From Oscillospiraceae bacterium (GTDB lineage: Bacteria; Bacillota; Clostridia; Oscillospirales; Ruminococcaceae): DNA of 64,000 nucleotides. The stretch is taken from the NCBI GenBank assembly GCA_009777725.1, contig WRLG01000010.1, positions 25,815-89,814 of the forward strand. Direction: 5' to 3'. The position numbers were made by a program, and so were the translations under genes. Shown here piece after piece: positions 25,856 to 33,844 of the stretch; position 1 is the stretch's first letter, and every line of letters begins with the position of its first letter. The notes below the pieces were generated by a model that saw only the letters and a list, made by a program, of their open reading frames with translations, was not told where the DNA came from and searched no databases.

Positions 25856-26533
25856 GTGTGTGTTATAAAGACTAAGTGCGCCGCCGCGCTGTCTGCGGTG
25901 ATGACCATATCGTTTTTGCTTTTTGCCGCAATTGCGTTTTACACCGTAAGCGGCGGCGCGGAGGCGATAAACGCGAGGCTTTCACTTGCAGTGTATTCGT
26001 TTTCAATGGACAAGCCCGCCTTGACGGAGCTATGCAAAATCATATCCAATATCGGGTATTTTTACTTTTATCTGCCGTTTTGCGCCGTTCTTTTAATATT
26101 GCCCAAATTAACTAAAGCAACGCGTGCAATCGGCAATTCGGGCGTTCCCATGGCGATGGTGATGACGGCGGTTTCTTTGAGCAACCATGTTTTGAAGCAA
26201 ATTTTCAAGATTCCCCGCCCTGATGAAGCCTATCATCTGGTCGAAGCCTCCGGCTACGGGTTTCCCAGCGGTCACTCCTCGGCGGCGGCGGCTTTTGCGG
26301 CTGTTATCATCTACTCTGTTTTTTTCGGCGCGCTTTCTTCAAGGGGGAGGCTGTTTAAAAATGCCGCTTCAGCCGCCGCAGTCAGCTTTGCTTTATCGGT
26401 GGGGCTCAGCAGAATTTATCTGGGAGTGCACAGCGTCACCGATGTTTCGGCGGGTTTTGCGTGGGGGGCTTTTACAGCTGCGGTTTGCTTGATTTTTTTT
26501 GGAAATAGGGACAAAGAATTAAAAAACTATTGA
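25856..26533 (+). CDS. PAP2-family membrane phosphatase
   Basis: 225 residues, about six membrane helices. The three-part phosphatase signature is complete: KQIFKIPRP, YGFPSGHSSAAAA and SRIYLGVHSVTDVSAG. Members dephosphorylate lipid phosphates such as undecaprenyl pyrophosphate or phosphatidylglycerol phosphate. The GTG at 25856 is used, with AAGGAG seven bases upstream; the ATG two bases earlier is in a frame that stops after four codons. An uppP gene of a different family lies 2.5 kb downstream. Confidence 0.88.
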   Translation: MCVIKTKCAAALSAVMTISFLLFAAIAFYTVSGGAEAINARLSLAVYSFSMDKPALTELCKIISNIGYFYFYLPFCAVLLILPKLTKATRAIGNSGVPMAMVMTAVSLSNHVLKQIFKIPRPDEAYHLVEASGYGFPSGHSSAAAAFAAVIIYSVFFGALSSRGRLFKNAASAAAVSFALSVGLSRIYLGVHSVTDVSAGFAWGAFTAAVCLIFFGNRDKELKNY

Positions 26534-26557
26534 CAGATTGGGGGATTTGGGGTATAA
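26529..26557 (+). promoter_or_regulatory. consensus promoter of the type III antitoxin RNA
   Basis: TTGACA (26529-26534), 17-base spacer, TATAAT (26552-26557), overlapping the end of the PAP2 gene. Confidence 0.85.
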
Positions 26558-26562
26558 TATGA

Positions 26563-26716
26563 GTGTAAGGCGTTTAATCGTCTGAAAAGTTTGTCGCTTC
26601 CGATAATGCGACTAATAAATGAATCGTGAAAACGTGTGTCGCTTCCGGCAATGCGACTAATAAATGAGCCGTGAACAAGTTTAAGATGAAACCTCTGCTT
26701 TTTGCGGGGGTTTCAT
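26563..26716 (+). ncRNA. type III antitoxin RNA (CptI-like), two 45-nt repeats plus terminator
   Basis: Two tandem 45-base units (26593-26637 and 26638-26682) differ at only a few positions. Each starts with a small hairpin GTCGCTTCCG...GCGAC and continues ACTAATAAATGA. A partial unit ending GAAAAGTTT precedes them. The hairpin ATGAAACC...GGTTTCAT (26686-26716) closes the unit before the toxin gene, as in type III systems where the terminator sets the RNA:toxin ratio. A 45-nt unit is characteristic of the cptIN family. The toxin enzyme would cut the precursor into single repeats that inhibit it. Confidence 0.88.
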
Positions 26717-26735
26717 TCAAAAGGTGGTAATTAGT

Positions 26736-27230
26736 TTGGAAATTAAACAGGGGAGTTTTTATTTTATTAAAGACATCTTTTTTGAAAAAATCGCCGACCC
26801 TAACTTAAAGGCGGAACACGAAACAACAAAACGCCCTCATTATATGGCTTTAAGGGACGAAAACACTAATTTATACTGGTTAATTCCGATTAGCTCAAAG
26901 GTTGAGAAATATGAGCGAATAATAAATAACAAGAAAAAGTTGAACAAGCCAACAGACGGAATAAAAATTATCCGCATATTTAACGATAAAAGAGCGTTGC
27001 TTTTTCAAGATATGTTCCCTATATTGGAAAAATTTATTCAAGAACCTTATATAAAGGGAAACCAAATTGTTTCCGTTGAAAGCCAAAAATTAATACTTGA
27101 ACTCAATAAAAATGCGAAAAATATAATTAACAAAATACATAGGGGCGTTAAATTTACCCCTACTCAACCTAATGTAATCAAAATAGAGAAAATCATGCTG
27201 TCTGAACTTGAAAAATTACATTTTTCTTGA
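26736..27230 (+). CDS. cptN: type III toxin, CptN-like endoribonuclease (ToxN/AbiQ superfamily)
   Basis: 164 residues from the TTG at 26736, which has AAGGTGG nine bases upstream (GTG at 26724 is the alternative). Seen: GSFYFIKDIFFEKI, KRPHYMALRDE, WLIPISSKVEKYERI (including the Ser-Ser-Lys typical of the active site region) and LLFQDMFPI. The protein is an RNase held inactive by the repeat RNA encoded just upstream and is often an abortive-infection defence against phage. AT-rich base use differs from the flanking housekeeping genes. The locus appears complete. Confidence 0.88.
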   Translation: MEIKQGSFYFIKDIFFEKIADPNLKAEHETTKRPHYMALRDENTNLYWLIPISSKVEKYERIINNKKKLNKPTDGIKIIRIFNDKRALLFQDMFPILEKFIQEPYIKGNQIVSVESQKLILELNKNAKNIINKIHRGVKFTPTQPNVIKIEKIMLSELEKLHFS

Positions 27231-27255
27231 CAAAGGGGCTTGAATATGGTATGAT
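27227..27255 (+). promoter_or_regulatory. promoter of the DD-carboxypeptidase gene
   Basis: TTGACA (27227-27232), 17-base spacer, TATGAT (27250-27255), starting within the last codons of cptN. Confidence 0.8.
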
Positions 27256-27292
27256 TAAAGCAATTGATAATTGAGAAAGGTTTGTTTAAAAT

Positions 27293-28396
27293 ATGGGAAA
27301 AAAGGTTAACCGAGGTGTTAAGCCGAAGGTTAATGGGAAAAAGGTGTTAAAGCGTATCCGCGCTGTTTTTATTATGCTTTTGTTAGGCGGTGCGGGCTTC
27401 GGTATTTATAAATTGTCAAGTTCTGTTGAACGCCCCGATTTAACTGTTGACTCGGTGAATTATGCAAGAATGTCATTTTTTGAGGGAGCGTTATACTCAG
27501 CCGAGGAGCACGATGATTCGGACAGCGAGGATAACGCAGTAGCGGCTTTCCTCCCTCAGCTTTTTGAAGAAAATTATCCTCTGGAGGTTGAAACGGAGTC
27601 GCAGTACATTTTAGTTTACGATGTTACCGCCAACGAAATATTATACGCCAAAAACGCGAACGTGCGGTGCTACCCCGCCAGCACGACAAAAATACTTACA
27701 GCCGCCGTTATCCTCGACAATGTTGACGAGAGCTTTGAATTTACGGCGGGAGATGAGCTTGATTTTGTAAACCCCGGTTCAAGCCTTGCATATTTGAGCA
27801 GGGGTAATGTTTTAAATACGGAAATGGTTATTGATGCTTTAATGCTGGCTTCGGGTAATGATGCTTCCTATACGGCGGCGGCTAATGTCGGGCGGTTTAT
27901 AACGGGCGACCCGAGCCTGAGCGCGCGCCAAGCGACCGATGCTTTCGTATACGCCATGAATGATACCTTGAAAAAAATAGGCGCGGACGACACCGTATTC
28001 ACCAACCCCGATGGCTTCCATGACGATGACCACTACACCACCCTTGCCGACATGCTGAAAGTAACGCTTTATTCTAAAGATAAGCCCTTGATTAAAGAAT
28101 CGGCGAAAAAGACGGACAGATACGCCGAGTATCTTACAGGCGAAACGGTTTATTGGCAAAATTCAAACAGGCTGATTAACTCAAGCAATGATATTTACTA
28201 TATGTACGCCACAGGGCTGAAAACAGGCATGACCGACCAAGCGGGCTATTGCGTTGTAGCTACGGCGGAGCGGTTCGGGCATGAGGTTATCTGTATGGTG
28301 TTCGGCGGGGCGGCTTCGGACATAAGGTGGAATGACACAATAGCCCTGCTTGACGGCGCGTTTGAGTATATTAAAAAAGAAGCAGCTGACGATTGA
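27293..28396 (+). CDS. D-alanyl-D-alanine carboxypeptidase (class A low-mass PBP)
   Basis: 367 residues. An N-terminal membrane anchor (FIMLLLGGAGFGIYKL) precedes the peptidase S11 domain. All three active-site motifs are intact: SxxK in YPASTTKILTA, SxN in ASGNDASY, and KTG in TGLKTGMTD. It trims the terminal D-Ala of peptidoglycan stem peptides at the outer membrane face. The stop is 17 bases before uppP, so the two cell-wall genes are probably one operon. Compare the degenerate homologue at 55196-56389. Confidence 0.93.
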   Translation: MGKKVNRGVKPKVNGKKVLKRIRAVFIMLLLGGAGFGIYKLSSSVERPDLTVDSVNYARMSFFEGALYSAEEHDDSDSEDNAVAAFLPQLFEENYPLEVETESQYILVYDVTANEILYAKNANVRCYPASTTKILTAAVILDNVDESFEFTAGDELDFVNPGSSLAYLSRGNVLNTEMVIDALMLASGNDASYTAAANVGRFITGDPSLSARQATDAFVYAMNDTLKKIGADDTVFTNPDGFHDDDHYTTLADMLKVTLYSKDKPLIKESAKKTDRYAEYLTGETVYWQNSNRLINSSNDIYYMYATGLKTGMTDQAGYCVVATAERFGHEVICMVFGGAASDIRWNDTIALLDGAFEYIKKEAADD

Positions 28397-28413
28397 TAAC
28401 GGGAGGTCTGTTC

Positions 28414-29259
28414 ATGACGGTATTTGAAGCAATTATTCAAGGGATTGTACAGGGGCTGACGGAATTTCTGCCCGTTTCAAGCTCGGGGCATTTAGCTTTG
28501 GCATCTTACTTTTTCGGCACATCGGGGGAAGAAACGGTCATTTTAATGCTCGTACTTCACTTGGGGACGCTGGTCGCGGTTTTCGCGGCTTTTCGGGAGA
28601 AGATAAAGGCTCTCATAATTGAAGCCTTTGCAATGGTCAAGGCTCTGTTTACGGGGCAATTTAAATGGAAAGAGATGAACCTTGAACGCCGAATGCTCAT
28701 GATGGTCATTATATCAATCCTGCCGCTTTTCGGGTTTTACATATTCAAGGATTTTTTTATCGGGCTTGCCTCGGGGGGCAACATGATTATAGTAGGCGTT
28801 GCATTTTTATATACCTCCGCCCTGCTTTTCCTAAGCACAAAGGCAAAGGAGGGGAATCGCCTTGCAGGCGAAACAACGGTAAAGGCGGCTTTGTTTATCG
28901 GGGTTTTTCAAGGAATCGCGCTGATTCCGGGCATTTCCCGCTCCGGCTCGACCATTTCGGCGGGCTTGTTAAGCGGGCTTAAACGCAAGGAAGCGGTTGA
29001 ATACAGCTTCATTTTAGGAATCCCCGTAATTTTAGCGGGCGCGGTTGTTGAACTGAAGGGGCTAGGCGAAAGTGCGGCGGATTTAAACATAGTCGCCCTT
29101 TTAATCGGCTTTATAACCGCCGCTGTCGTTGGGTATCTTTCTATTAAACTGGTAAAGTACCTCGTAGCTACCGACAGGTTCAGAATTTTCGCTTACTATA
29201 CTCTCGCTCTTGGTGTTTTAACAATTTGTTTAGGGGTTTATGACAAAGTTAACAGTTAA
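28414..29259 (+). CDS. uppP: undecaprenyl-diphosphatase (BacA family)
   Basis: 281 residues, about eight membrane helices. Signature motifs: IVQGLTEFLPVSSSGHLAL with the catalytic Glu, and GIALIPGISRSGSTIS with the PGxSRSG loop. It recycles the lipid carrier of cell-wall synthesis and confers bacitracin tolerance. The ATG at 28414 has GGGAGG upstream. It follows the carboxypeptidase gene. Confidence 0.95.
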   Translation: MTVFEAIIQGIVQGLTEFLPVSSSGHLALASYFFGTSGEETVILMLVLHLGTLVAVFAAFREKIKALIIEAFAMVKALFTGQFKWKEMNLERRMLMMVIISILPLFGFYIFKDFFIGLASGGNMIIVGVAFLYTSALLFLSTKAKEGNRLAGETTVKAALFIGVFQGIALIPGISRSGSTISAGLLSGLKRKEAVEYSFILGIPVILAGAVVELKGLGESAADLNIVALLIGFITAAVVGYLSIKLVKYLVATDRFRIFAYYTLALGVLTICLGVYDKVNS

Positions 29260-29291
29260 AGGGGATTTTAGTTTATGAAATTAATGATATG

Positions 29292-29570
29292 CTATAAAAT
29301 ACCAAGGCTCCTAATTAAAAGCATACTGTCAAAAAACGCTTTTTTGTATAGGTACTTTGTTTCCTTTTCGTATATATCCTTTAAATCCCTAAAATACTCA
29401 TAAGCAAATTCGCACTCATCGTTCTTAAATACACTTTCACATTCTCGGTGTATTTGTTCATTCTTTTCAAGCAGTAACTTATATTCATCTGTTTCGTGAT
29501 ACTCGTTTAACGAGCTTTCATAAAGGACTGAAATAAGCTTGTCTGTGATATTTAGAGTGTTGGTGTTCAT
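29292..29570 (-). CDS. small hypothetical protein (DUF6809-like)
   Basis: 92 residues, helical and acidic (YESSLNEYHETDEYKLLLEK, ECEFAYEYFRDLKDIY). It resembles short proteins of Clostridia placed next to Xre regulators. Divergent from an HTH gene; the shared region 29571-29675 holds the promoters. Function unknown. Confidence 0.6.
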   Translation of the reverse strand: MNTNTLNITDKLISVLYESSLNEYHETDEYKLLLEKNEQIHRECESVFKNDECEFAYEYFRDLKDIYEKETKYLYKKAFFDSMLLIRSLGIL

Positions 29571-29675
29571 AAGTATTCCCCTTTTTTATATTGTATACTT
29601 ATATTATAACTCTAACTTGTGGATTAGTCAATACCTTGGTATAATTTTGTGTAATAAATTTTTGGCGGTGATTTT

Positions 29676-29894
29676 GTGAAATTCTCACAAATTTTTTCGG
29701 AATTGTTGGAAGTACGTAATATAACAGCGTACAAAATCAGCAAAGATACCGGTATATCAGACAGCGTTATAGGGTATTGGAAAAAAGGCGAACGAACGCC
29801 AACGGCTGAAAATTTAATTAAACTTTCAAATTATTTTGATGTTTCGGTTGATTATCTCTTAGGCGTAACGGAAAACCCCGAAATTAACAGGTAA
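29676..29894 (+). CDS. Xre-family helix-turn-helix regulator
   Basis: 72 residues: one Cro/C1-type HTH (ITAYKISKDTGISDSVIGYW, TAENLIKLSNYFDVSVDYL), and little else. Start GTG at 29676 with GGCGGTGA upstream. A promoter TTGTGG-17-TATAAT precedes it. It probably controls itself and the divergent small gene. Confidence 0.8.
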   Translation: MKFSQIFSELLEVRNITAYKISKDTGISDSVIGYWKKGERTPTAENLIKLSNYFDVSVDYLLGVTENPEINR

Positions 29895-29932
29895 ATAAAT
29901 ATAACTCAAATAAAAGAAAGGATTGTCAATTT

Positions 29933-31183
29933 ATGAAATTCGGAAAAAGCTTATCTTTGATTCTTGCTTTGGGATTTATATTGTCATTTTCATCAGCTTG
30001 CAGTAATAGCACTGCTGTTGAGCCGGAGGTATTAATTACGGAAGCGGAGACAGAAGCACAAGCCCCGCCCCCCTCCCCTGTTGCCGACCAATTCATTGTC
30101 AATACGGCTGATTTTGCGGTCGAGTTGTTCAAGCGTTCTTACGACAAGGAGGAAAACTCACTTGTTTCGCCCGCTTCTGTTTTGTTTGCTATGTCGATGA
30201 CGGCGAACGGTGCGAACGGCGAAACTCTGACCCAAATAGAAAATGCTCTGAGCGGCGGGATTCCCATCGCAGAGCTTAACGAGCATTTGCGGAATTACAG
30301 GCTTTGGCTTCCCAGCGAGGAAAATGCAAAGCTTAGTATAGCAAACTCAATATGGTACATAGACATATTTAATGTGCATGATGAGTTTTTGCAAGTCAAT
30401 GAAGATTATTACGATGCGCTGGTAAAATCCGCGCCGTTTGACCAAAGCACAGTGGAGGAAATCAATGCGTGGGTTGAGGAAAATACGGACGGTATGATTG
30501 ATGAGATGATAGAAAATATTCCCGATGGTACTGTTATGTATCTGATTAATGCAGTAGCGTTTGACGCGCAATGGAAAGAACCGTATGAGGAGCACCAAGT
30601 TCGTGAGCTTGATTTCACCAATATAAATGGTGAAGTGCAAGAAGCAAGCATGATGTATTCAAATGAATCTGTGTATTTGCAAGACGATAAAGCAATAGGC
30701 TTCATAAAGCCCTACGATTCAAGCTACAGTTTTGCCGCGATTCTGCCTAACGAAGATGTTAGCGTAGATGAATACATATCCTCAATGACAGGCAAGAGCC
30801 TTATGGAGCTTTTGGGTGGGCAAAGATGGGCAGAGGTTCGTGCAGAGCTTCCGAAATTCAGCTATAAGTACGAAATAGGGCTCATACCCCCTCTTGAAGA
30901 TATGGGGATAACGAATGCTTTTGATGAACACAATGCCGATTTTAAAGGCATTGGCAATAGCCCTGCCGGGAATATCTTTATATCTAAGGCTATTCACAAA
31001 ACCTTTATAGAGGTAGATGAAAGAGGCACAAAAGCGGCGGCGGCTACAGGTTTTGAATTGGTAGCGACTTCAGTGCCGAATTACATCTATGTTATTCTCA
31101 ACAGACCTTTTATTTATATGATTATTGATAATGAGACGAATTTGCCGCTGTTTATGGGGGTTTTGAATTCGGTGGACAGTTAG
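29933..31183 (+). CDS. serpin-family lipoprotein (serine protease inhibitor)
   Basis: 416 residues. The signal peptide ends in a lipobox-like SSAC, followed by a Glu/Pro-rich linker, so it should be displayed on the cell surface. The serpin fold is clear: NSLVSPASVLFAMSMTANGA, YLINAVAFDAQWKEPY, ELPKFSYKYEIGL, and the hinge VDERGTKAAAATGFEL followed by the reactive loop and the C-terminal RPFIYMIID. The small Ala residues of the hinge imply an inhibitory serpin. By alignment the scissile bond falls near VATS. It may protect surface enzymes from host or competitor proteases; that is inference. Confidence 0.92.
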   Translation: MKFGKSLSLILALGFILSFSSACSNSTAVEPEVLITEAETEAQAPPPSPVADQFIVNTADFAVELFKRSYDKEENSLVSPASVLFAMSMTANGANGETLTQIENALSGGIPIAELNEHLRNYRLWLPSEENAKLSIANSIWYIDIFNVHDEFLQVNEDYYDALVKSAPFDQSTVEEINAWVEENTDGMIDEMIENIPDGTVMYLINAVAFDAQWKEPYEEHQVRELDFTNINGEVQEASMMYSNESVYLQDDKAIGFIKPYDSSYSFAAILPNEDVSVDEYISSMTGKSLMELLGGQRWAEVRAELPKFSYKYEIGLIPPLEDMGITNAFDEHNADFKGIGNSPAGNIFISKAIHKTFIEVDERGTKAAAATGFELVATSVPNYIYVILNRPFIYMIIDNETNLPLFMGVLNSVDS

Positions 31184-31230
31184 CAAATTAAAGGAGATTT
31201 CGGGTTGTCAGAGCTTGTTTAGGAAATTTA

Positions 31231-31266
31231 AACCCCCTGCTGTGATGAAGCGGCAGGGGGTTTTTT
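31231..31266 (+). terminator. intrinsic terminator after the serpin gene
   Basis: AACCCCCTGC and GCAGGGGGTT form a 10-bp stem followed by TTTTTT. Confidence 0.9.
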
Positions 31267-31341
31267 GAAAGATGTTATTGTATGTTACTGTTTTTTATGG
31301 TATTATTATAATTGGGAATTTGGGTTAAGGGGTTGGGTTAG

Positions 31342-32193
31342 ATGAGATGTAAAATGCTTGCTGTTTTGGGGCTTAGTTTGGTTTTGGGGTTGGCGGGGTG
31401 TAACGGCGGCGACGGCGGCGGGGTTGAGCGTTTGGACGTTTATGATTATGTATCTGATATATCTTTATCTGAAACTGAAACGGCAGAAGAAACAACTGCT
31501 CACAGGGAAATTAATATACAAAAAGAATTTGTTGACCCCGATGAGCCGCTTGGTTCTGCTGATGATTTGCTGAATTTGGTTTTTGCGGCGAAGCGGCAAT
31601 TGTCTGAAAGAGAAGAATTTTATTTTGGAATGGCAAGCTATACTTTCGGGCTTGTTGACATTGATTTTGACGGGATGCCGGAACTATTTTGTATAATGAG
31701 TAATTTTGATGATTTTGGGAATTTTATGTATAGGTTTTATTCCTTAAAAGAATCTGATTTTTGCAATAATTTACTTGAATACAAGACATATTCCGAGGAC
31801 TTGGAAGTAATAAAATACATGACAAAAGAGGATAACAGCGAAAAGAGGCTAATTATCTATGACGACCGAGGTCATGCTCATCAATGGCGAAATGCCGTTT
31901 TCTCTGAAATAGTAGCAATGGACGAACTTTTTCACATAAATGAAATAAAAGCTATTAGTTGGAGAGGTGAAGATTATAATTTTAACAATCATACTTGGGG
32001 AGGTGAATCTAATGGTGAACTAGAGGAATATTTAAAAGACCTTGTTTTGGCAAATTCTGTCTGTGAACCAATCAGTTATCCTTGGCGGGACATAAAAAAC
32101 CCGCTCTTTATTGATGAGCAAAAAAAATCTGACGATTATATTTTACTTTATGAGATTTATGACGAATATTTGAAAGTAATTAAAAATAATTAA
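31342..32193 (+). CDS. lipoprotein with VDIDFDGMPE motif, unknown function
   Basis: 283 residues. Lipobox LAGC, then a Gly/Asp and Glu/Thr-rich linker (LSETETAEETTAH). The motif GLVDIDFDGMPELF is of the Asp-rich calcium-loop type seen in FG-GAP/EF-hand-like proteins. No known family otherwise. The 5' flank (ATGTTATTGTATGTTACTG...) is repeated before the next lipoprotein gene at 32309, so the cluster grew by duplication that included the promoter region. Confidence 0.75.
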   Translation: MRCKMLAVLGLSLVLGLAGCNGGDGGGVERLDVYDYVSDISLSETETAEETTAHREINIQKEFVDPDEPLGSADDLLNLVFAAKRQLSEREEFYFGMASYTFGLVDIDFDGMPELFCIMSNFDDFGNFMYRFYSLKESDFCNNLLEYKTYSEDLEVIKYMTKEDNSEKRLIIYDDRGHAHQWRNAVFSEIVAMDELFHINEIKAISWRGEDYNFNNHTWGGESNGELEEYLKDLVLANSVCEPISYPWRDIKNPLFIDEQKKSDDYILLYEIYDEYLKVIKNN

Positions 32194-32308
32194 AGGGGAG
32201 ATTAAATTCTCCCACGCGTCAGAACAGACGGAGGCGTTTCTTGGAAGATGTTATTGTATGTTACTGTTTTTTTATGGTATGGGAATTTGAGTTAAGGGGT
32301 TGGGGTTT

Positions 32309-32854
32309 ATGAAAATCATGCGAATTATAGTGCTTTGTTTGGTGGGGTTGTTTTGCTTGACGGGGTGTGGGGGCGGCGGGGTTGAGGCTGATTTGCCTAA
32401 TGTTTCTATTTTTGAATCGGCGCGCGGAAGTATTGAAACAACTATGTCGGAAGCTGAAACGGAAAAAGAAACAACGGCTACAACAATAATAGTTGACGGG
32501 CAGACATATTATGACGGAATGGAACTGCTTTATAATAATTGGAAAGGGTTGACTATGAAGACCGCTTCATATAAAGCGGCAAGGGCATATTTGCGTTCTG
32601 ACAGAGATGAGTTAGCTGGCTATCTGCTTGAGCCGGATAGTGTAAATGACTTATACATTTTTGATTCGAGACCGAATATTTTTGATACTTTGACTTATAT
32701 GTCAGTTGCATACGCTACAATATTTTCTGAAACATACGTGCATATTGGATATGTGTTAGCTTCTGAGAGTAACGATACGCTTACATATTTGGAAGTTTAC
32801 TTGGTTAAAATTGAAGACGAATGGAAAGTAGAAGAAATTGGTCTTCAAGGTTAA
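32309..32854 (+). CDS. lipoprotein, single-domain paralogue
   Basis: 181 residues. Lipobox LTGC and the linker SIFESARGSIETTMSEAETE are almost identical to the next gene. It holds one copy of a roughly 120-residue domain: YDGMELLYNNWKGLTMKTAS, YKAARAYLRSDRDELAGYLL, HIGYVLASE, KIEDEWKVEEIGLQG. Start ATG at 32309 with AAGGGGTTGGGG upstream. Function unknown. Confidence 0.75.
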   Translation: MKIMRIIVLCLVGLFCLTGCGGGGVEADLPNVSIFESARGSIETTMSEAETEKETTATTIIVDGQTYYDGMELLYNNWKGLTMKTASYKAARAYLRSDRDELAGYLLEPDSVNDLYIFDSRPNIFDTLTYMSVAYATIFSETYVHIGYVLASESNDTLTYLEVYLVKIEDEWKVEEIGLQG

Positions 32855-32881
32855 ATAAAAATTATGAAGGGATGATTTAAA

Positions 32882-33817
32882 ATGGCGAAAATCATGCGAA
32901 TTATGGGGCTTTGTTTAGCGTGGTTGTTTTGCTTGGCGGGGTGTGGGGGTGACGGGGGTGAGGCTGATTTGCCTAATGTTTCTATTTTTGAATCGGCGCG
33001 CGGAAGTATTGAAACAACTATGACGGAGGCTGAAACGGAAAAAGAAATAACAGCCGAGCCAATTATTATTGACGGTCAAAAATATTATTATGACGGCATG
33101 GAGCTGGTTTTCAATAATTGGTTTGGAATGGGAATTAAAATTGCTTCCTATAAAGCGGCAAGGGCTTATTTGAGGAATGACAGAGAAGAATTGGCGACAT
33201 ACTTACTTGATTCCGATGTTTCGGTTGATTTCAATGAATGCAATATTTTTGACGATACCTTAGCTTATATGTCGCTGGCTACAGGCAAGGTTATATCTGA
33301 AAGTGAGATGCAAATCGGGTATGTTATAGCAGAAGATTTTACCGATGAGCTTTTGTATATGAACATAACGCTGATTAATTCGGGAATTATTTGGGAGTGG
33401 AAAGTGAGTGCAATTTCAGTTGAATCCGTAACATCGCCTGCTCCGATTGTTATTGATGAGCGGTGGTTTTACTATAATGGTATTGAGGCGGTTTATAATT
33501 ATTGGGAAGATATGGACATAAAAACAGCTTCCTATAAAGCGGCAAAAGCATTTTTGAATGGCGACAGTGCCGGAGATGAACTGGCAAAGCTTCTGCTCAA
33601 CCCGAATGAAGTTGATTATTGGGGTATTAGCGGAAATAATTTCGTTTTAATGGGATATATGTCACTGGTGTATATCAATTCATCTGACGAAGCCGCTCGT
33701 ATCGGGTATGTGCTTGCTTTTGAGGAAGAAAATGAAATGCCTGTTATTTATTTGGATATGGAACTGATTAAATCTGAAAACACGTGGAAAATTGAAGAAA
33801 TTTATCTTCAAGGTTAA
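32882..33817 (+). CDS. lipoprotein, two-domain paralogue
   Basis: 311 residues. The signal peptide and linker match the preceding gene nearly residue for residue, but the body has two tandem copies of the ~120-residue domain (the first with ELVFNNWFGMGIKIASYKAA, the second with EAVYNYWEDMDIKTASYKAA). Lipobox LAGC. The cluster of one- and two-domain versions indicates recent tandem duplication. Function unknown; the export signal puts it on the cell surface. Confidence 0.75.
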   Translation: MAKIMRIMGLCLAWLFCLAGCGGDGGEADLPNVSIFESARGSIETTMTEAETEKEITAEPIIIDGQKYYYDGMELVFNNWFGMGIKIASYKAARAYLRNDREELATYLLDSDVSVDFNECNIFDDTLAYMSLATGKVISESEMQIGYVIAEDFTDELLYMNITLINSGIIWEWKVSAISVESVTSPAPIVIDERWFYYNGIEAVYNYWEDMDIKTASYKAAKAFLNGDSAGDELAKLLLNPNEVDYWGISGNNFVLMGYMSLVYINSSDEAARIGYVLAFEEENEMPVIYLDMELIKSENTWKIEEIYLQG

Positions 33818-33844
33818 AATAAAAATATGAAAGGATGATTTAAA

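Noticed and set aside
26593..26682. Short CRISPR array
   Set aside because: Units abut exactly at 45 bases with no unique spacers, and a CptN-like toxin follows; type III antitoxin fits better.
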